Part shown: positions 24,952 through 33,832 of the stretch, one piece after another
Layout of the letters: every line of letters starts with the position of its first letter
Position numbering within the stretch: position 1 is the stretch's first letter
Assembly: GCA_001421185.1 (NCBI GenBank)
Contig: LJKK01000093.1
Coordinates: forward strand, 1 to 52,839
Direction of reading: 5' to 3'
DNA from: Methanomassiliicoccales archaeon RumEn M1
GTDB taxonomy: Archaea > Thermoplasmatota > Thermoplasmata > Methanomassiliicoccales > Methanomassiliicoccaceae
DNA: 52,839 nucleotides
Program-made: the position numbers and the translations under genes
The notes under the pieces: generated by a model
What the model was told of the DNA's origin: nothing
Database searches by the model: none
The model's input: only the letters and a program-made list of their open reading frames with translations

Positions 24952-26657
24952 ATGAGGGAGGCCAGGTTCTGGAAGCCTGAGGGGGACAGGGTCCGTTGCC
25001 ATCTGTGCCCCCATTCCTGTGGCATCGCGCCGCTGCGGAGGGGCATCTGCGGCGTGAGGGAGAACCGCGACGGCAAGCTGTACAGCATGAACTACGGCAA
25101 GGTGTCCTCGGCCAACGTCGATCCGGTGGAGAAGAAGCCCCTGTTCCACTTCTATCCCGGCTCCCGGGTCTTCTCGATCGGTAGCCTGGGATGCACTTTT
25201 AGATGCCTACATTGTCAGAACTACACCATTTCTATGGCCTCATTGGGGGAGTTCGGTACCCGGGACATGACGCCCCAGGAGGTCGTAGACATCGCCCTGG
25301 AACATCGCTGCCAGGGGATCGCCTTCACGTACAACGAGCCGACCATATGGCATGAGTTCGCCTACGACGCCTGCAAGCTGGCCAAGGAGCGGGGGCTGTA
25401 CACCGCGTACGTCAGCAACGGCTACATACAGGAGGAGCCGCTGCGCGAGATATCCAGGTACCTCGACGCGATGAACATCGACATCAAGGGCTTCACCCAG
25501 GAGTTCTACAAGGGGGTGTGCCGCGCTCCGCTGCGACCGGTGCTGGACGCCACCGTCCTGGCTCATTCCTTGGGCATCCACCTCGAGCTCACCTACCTCA
25601 TCATACCAGGCAAGAACGACAGCGAGAAGGAGGTCCGGGAGTTCGCGTCCTGGTGCTACGACCTCGATCCGCGAGTGCCCATCCATTTCTCGCGATTCCA
25701 CCCCGATTACAAGATGACCGATGCTCCCCCCACTCCCCTCAGCACCATGGAGATGGCCAAGCGCATCGGCCAGGAGGAAGGGCTGAAGTTCGTCTACCTG
25801 GGCAACGTGCGCATACCTCATGGCGAGGACACGTACTGCCCCAAGTGCGGCTCGCTGCTGATCCGGAGGGACGGTTTCACGGTCGCTTCCATGGAACCGC
25901 GCGACGGACGATGCCCGCGCTGCGGCGAGGACCTCTACATGGTGCAGGCCGATAGCCGGGTGGCGCAGCGAGGGCGTCCACCGGGTGATGCCTTGAACGT
26001 ACGGGACATGCTCGACCGATTGAGCGAAGGCCATGACGTCAGTGGTTGGTGGCCGGCCACTTCGGAATGGGAGGTGATGGTGGGCGCCATCCTGGTGCAG
26101 CAGACCACATGGGAGAGCGTCGAGAGGGTGCTCGACGCTCTCAAGGAACGCGGAGCGATGGACGTGGAGGCCATGGCCTTCATGCCCCTTGAGGAGCTGC
26201 AGGAGATCGTGCGCCCGGCCGGGTTCTATAGGCAGAAGGCATCGCGCATCCAGGGCCTGGCCCGTTACATCGTGCGGGAGCACGCGTCCGACCCCAGGCG
26301 ACTGCTGGAAGGGGATGTGGAGGAGCGCAGGAAGGAGCTACTGGCGCAGCCCGGCATCGGGGAGGAGACGGCCGACGCCATCCTGCTGTTCGCCGGCCGC
26401 CGGCCCAAGTTCATAGCGGCCGCCTATGTGAGGCGGCTGCTGGACCGTCTCGATATCCTGACGTCGGACGACTACCGCGAGGTGCAACGGTTCATGGAGT
26501 CGGAGCTGCCCCGGGACGCCGAGCTATACATGCGGCTCTATGCCTGATGGTCCACCACGCCCGCACCGTGTGCCGCTCCCGCCCGAGGTGCCAGGCATGC
26601 TGCCTCCGCGCACGCTGTCGATTCACTGGAACAGTAGGAAGAACGGGTTGCCGATGA
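24952..26657 (+). CDS. AmmeMemoRadiSam-type radical SAM enzyme fused to an endonuclease III-like domain (frameshift at 3' end)
   Basis: Residues 1-340 are an AmrS-type radical SAM enzyme: CHLCPHSCGI, SIGSLGCTFRCLHCQNYTIS (CxxxCxxC), AFTYNEPTIW, MNIDIKGFTQEFYKGVC, and a closing zinc pair CPKCG/CPRCGED. Residues from about 350 form a HhH-GPD glycosylase domain (GWWPATSEWEVMVGAILVQQTTWESVERVL; HhH QPGIGEETADAILLFA). The usual catalytic Asp (VVDAYTRR in relatives) reads IAAAYVRR. The frame as read stops at 26547; adding one base near 26544 restores VHHARTVCRSRPRCQACCLRARC, the iron-sulfur loop, to a TGA at 26655-26657. The fusion could be an artefact of a further indel: a shifted frame ends at TGA overlapping a TTG near 26000. 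Confidence 0.78.
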
Positions 26658-27507
26658 AGGTCGATACGAGCAGCGAGATGGTTATCGGGACGAGGAAGGG
26701 GACCTTGGGCGTCACCCACGTCGAATCGACGCCCGCCTCCTCAAGTTCCATCAGGCCGTTCGCGGCGTCGTCGGAGCTCCGGGGGAAGTAGTTCATCCTC
26801 CTCTCGCCGTCCACGATGCGCTCCATCGGCCAGACGAACTTGTTCTTGGCATCGTCGATCGACATGCGGTACCCGAAAAGCATGGCCGGAAAACGGACGT
26901 CCCGCCGCGCAAGGTTGAGGGCCAACATGGCGAGCGGGACCGCCAGGGTCAGCAATGCGGCGTTGAACAGGATCAGCAGCGGGAACGGAAGGAGGAAATC
27001 GCTCATCTCTGTCGGAAGGGCTATCAGCGGGAAACTGTCCCCCGTGGGGTACATCGGGAACATGATGGACAGCGCTATCAGCGCCTTGGCGTCCGCCCCG
27101 CCCTTGATCAGGTCGAACTGGTAGAACAGGATGAACAGGAGGAACATGATGGGGACGAGCATCAGCTCCCACAGGTACAGGTCGGCATGGTGTTCGAGCA
27201 CCAGCCATGCCAGGGTCGCGAACGCCGCCACGTACAGCAGGAGGGGGACCAGATTGACGCCGTCCTCCAACACTCCTCTGCGGTCCCAGAATATGTCCAG
27301 GAAGAGCACCGCGATGGGGAACAGGATCAGATAGTACGTCGGATCGGCCGCATCCAGATGGATCTGCGCCGCCAGGAACGCCATGCCCGCCACCCCCAGG
27401 GCGACCCAGTATGCGTCGGACGCCTCCCGGGTCCTCCAATCGGCCCTCGATGCCAGCAGCAGCAGGCCGAACGCGAGAACGATCTTGGATGCGGTTATCC
27501 AGTCCAT
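26623..27507 (-). CDS. Archaeal prepilin/prearchaellin peptidase (A24 family)
   Basis: 294 residues. A membrane aspartic protease that cleaves the leader of type IV pilin-like proteins before assembly. The two catalytic Asp are in SRADWRTREASD (N-terminal cytosolic loop) and KGGADAKALIALS (the GxxD motif). At least six membrane segments are visible, with a long loop between residues 200 and 265 and a last helix at the C-terminus. No pilin or archaellin gene is near. Its end overlaps the frame-corrected end of the radical SAM/endonuclease III gene, as convergent genes. Confidence 0.85.
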   Translation of the reverse strand: MDWITASKIVLAFGLLLLASRADWRTREASDAYWVALGVAGMAFLAAQIHLDAADPTYYLILFPIAVLFLDIFWDRRGVLEDGVNLVPLLLYVAAFATLAWLVLEHHADLYLWELMLVPIMFLLFILFYQFDLIKGGADAKALIALSIMFPMYPTGDSFPLIALPTEMSDFLLPFPLLILFNAALLTLAVPLAMLALNLARRDVRFPAMLFGYRMSIDDAKNKFVWPMERIVDGERRMNYFPRSSDDAANGLMELEEAGVDSTWVTPKVPFLVPITISLLVSTFIGNPFFLLFQ

Positions 27508-27649
27508 ACGGCCGAGGGGATGGGATGGGCCCGTAAAAACCTTCCCTGCTCGTCATCAGGCTGCTGTATCGAAGTGCATGGGACGCGCATTCCCGGGGCA
27601 CCGGCCCATCATATGAACCTTTTTAATTCATGACCCTATGCCCAGCCTG

Positions 27650-29170
27650 ATGATGCGAAGGCCCGTGGCGCTCATCCTCCCGATCCTGATGGCGTTGACC
27701 GTCCTGCTCCTGCCATCCGCCTCGGCCGAGCCGGTCAACATCCTGGAGGTAGGCACCTACGAGGGAAGCATAGGCGCTTCCGAGTCCATAACCTTCCAAT
27801 GGGTGCTGTACAACAACGATTCCGTCCCCTACCTGATCGAGGTGGACCCGGTCATCTTGAATGGACAGGACGGGATGACCGCCAGGGCGGTGGAGAGGTA
27901 TAAAGCGCTGGAGCCGGGAGACCACTGGACCGCGGCCGTGACGGTAGATGCGTCCATGGGTGCGGCCACCCATCGCGCCGACCTCTTGGTGGCGTTCAGG
28001 ATGACCAACATGGGCGACCTCTCGCAGGTCACCATGGTGGAGCGGTCTGCCGCCGTGGACGTCACGGCATTGTTCGAGAAGGGAGGGACGCACATATTCA
28101 TCTGGGAGAACAACCTCCCCGAACCGTTCAACAGCGCATTGGCCACCTTCTTCATCGTGCTGCTATCATGGCTGGGGATCGCCTCCCTGGTGCACCTGGC
28201 ATTCTTCCCATTGGCCAGCCGCATCGCCAGGAGGTCCAGGTTCGGCATCGCCGCCCGGCTGCTGAGGGCCATCAGGACGCCGACGCTCGTCATCATCGTC
28301 TCCTATGGCCTGGTCGACTCGCTGGACATCCTCAACATATCGGCCGACACCCATCTGGCCCTGTGGCAGATGTATGAGATCGTCGTGATCCTGACGATGG
28401 CCTGGATGACCTATCGCATCTTCAACGACATCGTGATCGATTTCGCCGAGAAGTGGGCCTTGAAGACGGAGACCGGCATCGACGACGTCCTGGTGCCCAT
28501 CCTGCACAAGCTGGGAATACTCATAATCCCGGTCTTTGCCGCCGGGGCGGCGCTGGCGGTGGTGGGGGTCGACCTCACCCTGGCGGTGGCCAGCCTGGGC
28601 GTGGTGGGCCTGGTGGTCGGTCTGGCCGCCCAGCACAGCCTCGGCAACCTCTTCTCCGGCATCCTGCTCATGCTCGACCGCCCCTTCAAGGTGGGCGACG
28701 TGGTGAAGCTGGACACGGGGGAGATATGCAGGGTGCGAAAGATCGGTCTGCGGACCACCCAGCTTTACAACACCTTCGACCACGACATCATCATCCTGCC
28801 GAACGACATGCTGGCCAACCGGAAGGTGGAGAACTGGTCCCGTCCCGACAACCGGCACTCGCAGGGCACCGAGGTCAGGGTGGCGTACGGTTCCGACCTG
28901 GAGAAGGTGCACAAGCTCCTGCTGCAGGTGGCCGATGAGCACCCCGATGTGATCAAGGAGCCAGGCCAGATGCCCTACGTCCGCACGGCGCGACTGGGAG
29001 AGACGGCCGTGGACTTCAAGCTGTGGTACTGGGTGGACGTCCCCAACATGTGGCGCGTCGCCTCCGACATGAGGATGGCGGTGGAGAAGAAGCTCAGGGA
29101 GGAAGGCATCGAGATCCCGTTCCCCCAGGCCGTGGTCACCCTCAACGACCCAAGGTCCAGGGAGGAGTGA
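27650..29170 (+). CDS. MscS-family mechanosensitive channel with an extracytoplasmic domain
   Basis: 506 residues. ATG 27650 is preferred over 27638 because the TATA-like ctttttaatt is centred about 27 bp before it; it gives a clean signal peptide ending at SASA. About 130 residues outside the membrane follow (VNILEVGTYEGSIGASESITF onward), then helices and the MscS pore/beta region VGLVVGLAAQHSLGNLFSGILLMLDRPFKVGDVVKL. The C-terminal domain ends in IEIPFPQAVVTLND, usual for MscS. It releases solutes on membrane tension. The ectodomain is not standard for short MscS. Confidence 0.88.
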   Translation: MMRRPVALILPILMALTVLLLPSASAEPVNILEVGTYEGSIGASESITFQWVLYNNDSVPYLIEVDPVILNGQDGMTARAVERYKALEPGDHWTAAVTVDASMGAATHRADLLVAFRMTNMGDLSQVTMVERSAAVDVTALFEKGGTHIFIWENNLPEPFNSALATFFIVLLSWLGIASLVHLAFFPLASRIARRSRFGIAARLLRAIRTPTLVIIVSYGLVDSLDILNISADTHLALWQMYEIVVILTMAWMTYRIFNDIVIDFAEKWALKTETGIDDVLVPILHKLGILIIPVFAAGAALAVVGVDLTLAVASLGVVGLVVGLAAQHSLGNLFSGILLMLDRPFKVGDVVKLDTGEICRVRKIGLRTTQLYNTFDHDIIILPNDMLANRKVENWSRPDNRHSQGTEVRVAYGSDLEKVHKLLLQVADEHPDVIKEPGQMPYVRTARLGETAVDFKLWYWVDVPNMWRVASDMRMAVEKKLREEGIEIPFPQAVVTLNDPRSREE

Positions 29171-29224
29171 GGCCCTGGCAAGGTATTTCTAAGCCGCGAT
29201 GAATATGGCGGATGGAGGCAGCAC

Positions 29225-29725
29225 ATGGACGTGATGACGGCGATCAGGGGCAGGAGGAGCATACGCAAGTATCGCCCCAAGGAGATACCCGCCGAGGTGC
29301 TGGAGGAAGTGCTGGAGGCGGCCCGCCTGGCCCCCTCGGCAGGGAACCGCCAGGCCTGGGAGCTAATAATCGTGACCGACCCGAACCTCAAGGAGAAGCT
29401 CGTGCCGGTATGCAAGAACCAGCAGTTCGTGGGGGAGTGCTCGGCCTTCCTGGCGGCAGTGGAGGTGCCCGGTCAGAGATGGACCGTGACCGACCTCACC
29501 ATTATGATGGACCATATCACCCTGGCCGCTCACGGGAAGGGACTGGGGACCTGCTGGATAGGGGCCTTTGACCCCGATGCCCTCGGCCAGCTGCTGGGCG
29601 TCCCTCAGGACCGCTCGGTGTCGGTATGTCTCACCCTGGGCTATCCCGACGAGGAGCCGGCCGAGCGCGGCCGCAGGTCGGCCCAGGAACTGTTCCATTG
29701 GGAACGGTACGGGCAGAGGAAATAG
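29225..29725 (+). CDS. Nitroreductase-family flavoprotein
   Basis: 166 residues. FMN-dependent oxidoreductase fold: MTAIRGRRSIRKYRPKEIPAEVLEEVLEAARLAPSAGNRQAWELIIV at the N-terminus contains the conserved RRSxRxY and APSAxNxQ flavin site, and GKGLGTCWIGAFD the second. Substrate unknown. A GGAGGCAGCAC ribosome-binding site precedes the ATG. The stop is TAG. Confidence 0.9.
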   Translation: MDVMTAIRGRRSIRKYRPKEIPAEVLEEVLEAARLAPSAGNRQAWELIIVTDPNLKEKLVPVCKNQQFVGECSAFLAAVEVPGQRWTVTDLTIMMDHITLAAHGKGLGTCWIGAFDPDALGQLLGVPQDRSVSVCLTLGYPDEEPAERGRRSAQELFHWERYGQRK

Positions 29726-29816
29726 TCGGCCGGGGCCGAAGGGACCGGCGAACGGCGCGATGACGGCCTCGCCACGTCCAGAACATTGTTTAAAGCAGAC
29801 CCGCGTTAAAGATATC

Positions 29817-30548
29817 GTGTTGCTAGGTGCGATGGGGGATGCCCACGGGGGCAGGTTCCTTCGACCCGAAGGTCTAGGACGGGAGCTGAAGGGCCTTGAC
29901 CTGCTCCTCCTGGCCGGGGACATCACCGATTCGAGCGATATCGATGGCTACGGCACGGTGCTGAATGCCATACGCAAGCGCTCCGACGTCCCCATCGTGG
30001 CGGCGTTCGGCAACGATGAATATGAGCAGGACCGCCCCACGTTCCGGGAGAGATACGACATCACGTTCCTGGACGACGAGAGGGTGGACCTGGAGGTGGA
30101 CGGACACGTCGTCCGGATAGTGGGAACGACAGGCGTGCTCGACCGCCCGACCTGGTGGCAGAGGAAGAACATTCCAGGGATCCAAGAGAAGTACCGGAAG
30201 CGAGTGGATACCGTGGCCTCCCTCCTGGACCGGGACGGCTGCGACGTGCTGATCCTCCTGAGCCACTACGCCACCACCTACCGCACGCTGCGCGGCGAGA
30301 CGGAGAGGGCGTTCCCCGAGATGGGCTCCCGAGTCATGGAGGCGGTGTTGTTGGACAAGCGCCCGGACCTAAGCATACACGCCCACGCCCACGGCGGGAG
30401 CCGCTTCGCCGTGGTATCGAGGAAGCAGCGGACGCTGGACGATGACGGAGGGGTCCTGGTGTGGAACGTCTCGCTTCCCTTGAACAAAGGGATCACCCGT
30501 TTCGAGATCACCGTGGGGGAGACCAACGATGTCCGGGTGCGCCACTGA
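29817..30548 (+). CDS. Calcineurin-like metallophosphoesterase
   Basis: 243 residues from GTG 29817 (TTG 29820 and ATG 29832 are alternatives). All metal motifs are visible: GDAHGGR (DxH), LLLLAGDITDS (GDxxD), AAFGNDEYE (GNDE in place of GNHD), ILLSHYATTYRT and IHAHAHGGSR (HxH). YfcE/MJ0936-like single-domain enzyme; natural substrate unknown. The start lies about 27 bp after a TTTAAAG TATA-like box near 29790. It overlaps the next gene by 20 nt. Confidence 0.85.
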   Translation: MLLGAMGDAHGGRFLRPEGLGRELKGLDLLLLAGDITDSSDIDGYGTVLNAIRKRSDVPIVAAFGNDEYEQDRPTFRERYDITFLDDERVDLEVDGHVVRIVGTTGVLDRPTWWQRKNIPGIQEKYRKRVDTVASLLDRDGCDVLILLSHYATTYRTLRGETERAFPEMGSRVMEAVLLDKRPDLSIHAHAHGGSRFAVVSRKQRTLDDDGGVLVWNVSLPLNKGITRFEITVGETNDVRVRH

Positions 30549-31470
30549 GATCGACCTCGTAGGCCTCATCCGCCAGGCGGCATCGGCCATACCGGAGGGC
30601 ATGGTGGCGACCTATGGCGACATCGCCAAGGCGCTGGGCGACAGCAGGGCGGCGAGGGCGGTGGGCGAAGTACTGTCACGGCGCGACCTGCCGCCGGAGG
30701 TGCCGACCCATCGGGTGGTGTACTCCACTGGCGAGGTGGGTCGGCGCGATGCCTCCGAGACCCGAAGGATGCTGGAGTCGGAAGGGGTGCCGTTCCGCAA
30801 TGGGCGCGTAATGCTGGAGGCCGCGAGGTTCTCCGACTTCGGCATCGAACCGGTGCTCCACCGCCTGAGGGACGAGCAGGAAAGCATCGCCGACCGGGTA
30901 TCGCTGAACGACGAGCCCGGGGAGCCGGACCGCATCGCCGGTCTGGACGTCTCATATCAAGGCGATGACGCGTTCGCCGCCCTCTGCATCATGGACCGTC
31001 GCTCGGGGAGGTTCGTCGAGGAGCGGACGTCCCGTTGCGAGGCGCGGTTCCCCTACATCCCTACCTACCTAACGTATCGAGAGCTTCCCGCGCTGGCGCC
31101 CCTCGTCAAGGACGTCCCCGGCACGGTGTATCTGATGGACGGCCACGGCATCCTCCATCCCCGCCGGGCAGGGGTGGCCAGCCATATCGGCGTGGCGCTC
31201 GACGTCCCGACGGTGGGGGCGGCCAAGACCCTCCTGACGGGGACGGTGGACAGCCCGGAGGCTGAGCGGTCGCGCATACGCCTGGAAGGCGAGGTGGCGG
31301 GCTGCATGCTCCGCCAGGGCCGGAAGGCCGCCTATGTCTCTCCGGGCCACCGCACAACGCTCCGACGGGCCGTGAGGCTGTGCTTCGAGTCGCTTCAGAA
31401 GGGCATACCGGCCCCGCTGCGTCGCGCCCATGAGCTGGCCAACCAAGCGCGCAAGGAGGCGTATCCGTGA
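30529..31470 (+). CDS. Alkyltransferase-like (ATL) domain fused to endonuclease V
   Basis: 313 residues, two DNA repair modules. Residues 8-105 match the DNA-binding domain of O6-alkylguanine alkyltransferase: EGMVATYGDIAKALGDSRAARAVGEVL, then VPTHRVVYSTGEVG. The reactive Cys of PCHRV is Thr60 here, so this half should bind but not repair alkylated bases, as in ATL proteins. The rest is endonuclease V, which nicks next to deoxyinosine: IAGLDVSYQGD (first Asp), YIPTYLTYRELPAL, and LMDGHGILHPRRAGVASHIGVALDVPTVGAAKTLL. An active AGT-endonuclease V fusion is described from Ferroplasma acidarmanus. Overlaps panE by 4 nt. Confidence 0.92.
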   Translation: MSGCATEIDLVGLIRQAASAIPEGMVATYGDIAKALGDSRAARAVGEVLSRRDLPPEVPTHRVVYSTGEVGRRDASETRRMLESEGVPFRNGRVMLEAARFSDFGIEPVLHRLRDEQESIADRVSLNDEPGEPDRIAGLDVSYQGDDAFAALCIMDRRSGRFVEERTSRCEARFPYIPTYLTYRELPALAPLVKDVPGTVYLMDGHGILHPRRAGVASHIGVALDVPTVGAAKTLLTGTVDSPEAERSRIRLEGEVAGCMLRQGRKAAYVSPGHRTTLRRAVRLCFESLQKGIPAPLRRAHELANQARKEAYP

Positions 31471-32380
31471 AAGCCCTCGTCTTCGGCGCCGGCGCGGTGG
31501 GCAGCGTCCTGGCAGCCATGCTGTCGCCTGGCCACGAGGTCGACGTGGCGGCGAGGGGAGAACGCCTATTTCGCATCGCCGACGAGGGCATAACGGTCCA
31601 CGGGGCCGTGGAAATGAAGGCGCGCGTAGGGACCAGGCCCCGAGGCCGCTATGACATGGTGTTCATCGCCACCAAGGCCTATGACGTCGCCACGGCGGCC
31701 GAGGAAGTGGAGGGGTTCGTGGGCGCGGACACGCTCGTAGTCTCGCCTCAGAACGGTCTCCGCCACATGGACATACTGGTGGAGAGGTTCGGCGACCGAG
31801 TGGTGCTTGCCCCCACCACCATGGGCGCCACCATGGCGGGGCCGTCCACGGTCAGGCTGGCCTCGGCGGGGACCACGGTGGTGGGCTCCCCACCGGGCGG
31901 ACGGAACGGGCGACCGAGGTGGCGGCGGCACTGAGCGACGCGGGTCTGAGGAGCGAGGTCTCCGACAACATCGCCGGCGAGGTGTGGATGAAGGCCATCG
32001 TCAATGCATGCATCAACCCCATCGCGGCTCTGGCCGGTGTTCCGAACGGCGTCCTGCTGGAGCGCCGACCGTTGCTGACCATCGCTGAGAGGACATGCTC
32101 CGAGGCCGTGGCGGCCGCCGAGGCCAACGGGATCGCTCCGACGCGCCCCAATGCGTTCGCCTGGGTCAAGGAGGTCATGCGCACCACCAGCGAGAACCGC
32201 TGCAGCATGTTGCAGGACCTGGAGGCCGGCAGGCGCACCGAGATCGACGAGATCAACGGCGAACTGGTCCTAAAAGGAGAGGAAAAGGGCATTCGCATGG
32301 ACGTCAACAGGTCGCTGTGGACCATGGTACGAACGGCCGAAGGCCGTGGGATACCGCGACAACGCGCCGAAAGTACTTAG
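31467..32380 (+). CDS. panE: 2-dehydropantoate 2-reductase family protein (frameshifted)
   Basis: NADPH-dependent reductase of ketopantoate, for pantothenate or coenzyme A synthesis. The first frame (31467-31934) has the Rossmann loop VFGAGAVGSVLAAMLS and VSPQNGLRHMDIL; the second (continuing from about 31890 to 32380) has GEVWMKAIVNACINPIAALAGVPNGVLL and the C-terminal CSMLQDLEAGRRTEIDEINGELV, the PanE/ApbA signature. One base missing from the CCCC run at 31888-31891 would give GSPTGRTERATEV and a 304-residue protein. Start is GTG 31467, overlapping the stop of the fusion gene. Stop is TAG. Confidence 0.85.
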
Positions 32381-32384
32381 CTGG

Positions 32385-32400
32385 TTCGGTGAAAACCGAA
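32385..32400 (+). terminator. GAAA-tetraloop hairpin after panE
   Basis: TTCGGT-GAAA-ACCGAA, a 6-bp stem with a GNRA loop, 5 nt beyond the panE stop. No long T run follows. A related GGTTTTCCGAA lies 34 nt downstream and could pair alternatively. Confidence 0.45.
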
Positions 32401-32448
32401 GTTCCATGTTCCTAGATTATGTTAATCGTAGTCTGGTTTTCCGAAGGG

Positions 32449-32456
32449 TTAAATAA
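32449..32456 (+). promoter_or_regulatory. TATA box of the lysine operon
   Basis: GGTTAAATAACC (TTAAATAA core) about 70 bp before the Lrp-type gene; leader of roughly 40-45 nt implied. Confidence 0.5.
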
Positions 32457-32522
32457 CCAAGCTATGTTATCATCAAAAAACATACGGAAAATCGTAACGG
32501 AACGATATTGGAGCTGAGGTCC

Positions 32523-32945
32523 GTGATTGATTATTTGGACGAGAAGATCATCGAGATATTGAAAAGGGATTCCAGGAGGCCCTTCGTCGACATAGCCAAC
32601 CAGCTGAAGGTGTCGGAGGGCACGATCCGCTCCCGCGTGCGCAAGCTGGTCGACGAGAGCATCATCCAGTCGTTCACCATCAAGACGTCGAGCAAGAACG
32701 TCAAGGCGATAATCGAAGTGAAGATCAACGTCAACATCAACACGTCGGACGTGGCCGCCAAGATTGCGAAGTTCGAGGGCGTGTCCGAAGTTTTCGAAGT
32801 GACGGGGGAGGAGGACGTGGTGGCCATCATCGATGTCACCTCGTCACCGCAGCTCAACGAGATCATCGAGCGCATCCGCCGTTTCGACAACGTCGTGTCC
32901 ACCAGGACCCGGCTCATCCTCAAGGAGCACTTCGGGGGGACGTGA
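32523..32945 (+). CDS. Lrp/AsnC-family regulator, first gene of the lysine operon
   Basis: 140 residues from GTG 32523 (TTG 32508 possible). The winged helix is LDEKIIEILKRDSRRPFVDIANQLKVSEGTIRSRVRKLVDESII, and the rest is a RAM ligand-binding domain with the usual IIEVKINVNINTSDVAAKIAKFEGVSEVFEVTGEEDVVAIIDV. dapA starts one base after its stop, so it is expressed with the lysine genes and likely senses lysine or another amino acid to regulate its own operon, as LysM does in Sulfolobus. That last point is inference. The whole operon sits behind one promoter. Confidence 0.9.
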   Translation: MIDYLDEKIIEILKRDSRRPFVDIANQLKVSEGTIRSRVRKLVDESIIQSFTIKTSSKNVKAIIEVKINVNINTSDVAAKIAKFEGVSEVFEVTGEEDVVAIIDVTSSPQLNEIIERIRRFDNVVSTRTRLILKEHFGGT

Positions 32946-32946
32946 G

Positions 32947-33819
32947 ATGTTCTCTGGTCTAGCCACCGCATTGATCACTCCGATGAAGGCGGACGGCAGC
33001 ATCGATGAGGCGGGCCTTCGCCAGCTGGTGAGGTTTCAGGAAGAGAGGGGCGTCCGCGCCCTGGTCCCCTGCGGCTCCACCGGCGAGTCGGCCACCTTGG
33101 ACCACGAGGAGCACCTCCAGGCCATACGCATCGTTGTGGACGAGGCCCGAAAGGCCAAGGTCATCGCCGGGACCGGTTCCAACTCGACCGCCGAGGCGAT
33201 TCACCTGAGCAAGGGCGCCCAGGACCTGGGCGCCGACGCCCTTCTGTCCGTGTCGCCGTACTACAACCGTCCTACTCCAACGGGCATCATCGGCCACTTC
33301 AAGGCCATATCCGACGCCGTGGACATTCCGATCATCGTGTACAACATCCCGTCCCGCACGGGCTCGAACATCACGTCGGCCACCATGCTGGAGCTGGCCA
33401 AGATTCCCAACGTGGCCGGCGTAAAGGAAGCGTCGGGCGACATCAATCAGATAGCCCGCATCGTGGCCGGGGCGCCCAAGGACTTCATCGTGCTATCGGG
33501 CGATGACGGCATGACCCTGCCGGCCATGGCCCTGGGGGCCAAAGGCGTCATCTCGGTGGCGTCCAACATCGTCCCGGAGCGCATGCTCCAGCTCGTCAAC
33601 GAGATGTCGGAAGGCCGCCTGGAGGACGCTCGGCGCACGAACCAGGAGCTACTGCCCCTGTTCTCCGCGCTGTTCCTGGAAACGAACCCCCAGCCGGTGA
33701 AGACGGCCGCCCGGCTCATGGGTCTGCCCGCCGGTCCCTTGCGAATGCCGCTCTGCGAGATGGGCCCGGCGAACCTGGAATCCTTGAAAAGGGTCCTGGA
33801 GCAGTACGGCCTGATCTGA
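32947..33819 (+). CDS. dapA: 4-hydroxy-tetrahydrodipicolinate synthase
   Basis: 290 residues. Condenses aspartate semialdehyde with pyruvate. Signatures: LVPCGSTGESATLDHEEH, VIAGTGSNSTAEAIHLSKGAQDLGADALLSVSPYYNRPTPTGIIGHF with the catalytic Tyr, VYNIPSRTGSNIT, the Schiff-base Lys in VAGVKEASGDINQ, and LSGDDGMTLPAMALGAKGVISVASNI. GGGGGG eight bases before the ATG is the ribosome-binding site. Confidence 0.96.
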   Translation: MFSGLATALITPMKADGSIDEAGLRQLVRFQEERGVRALVPCGSTGESATLDHEEHLQAIRIVVDEARKAKVIAGTGSNSTAEAIHLSKGAQDLGADALLSVSPYYNRPTPTGIIGHFKAISDAVDIPIIVYNIPSRTGSNITSATMLELAKIPNVAGVKEASGDINQIARIVAGAPKDFIVLSGDDGMTLPAMALGAKGVISVASNIVPERMLQLVNEMSEGRLEDARRTNQELLPLFSALFLETNPQPVKTAARLMGLPAGPLRMPLCEMGPANLESLKRVLEQYGLI

Positions 33820-33832
33820 ACGGAGGACGCTC

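Noticed and set aside
32464-32517. Possible lysine leader peptide before the lysine operon
   Set aside because: A 17-codon ORF has only two Lys codons and begins about 11 bp after the TATA core, upstream of the expected transcript start.
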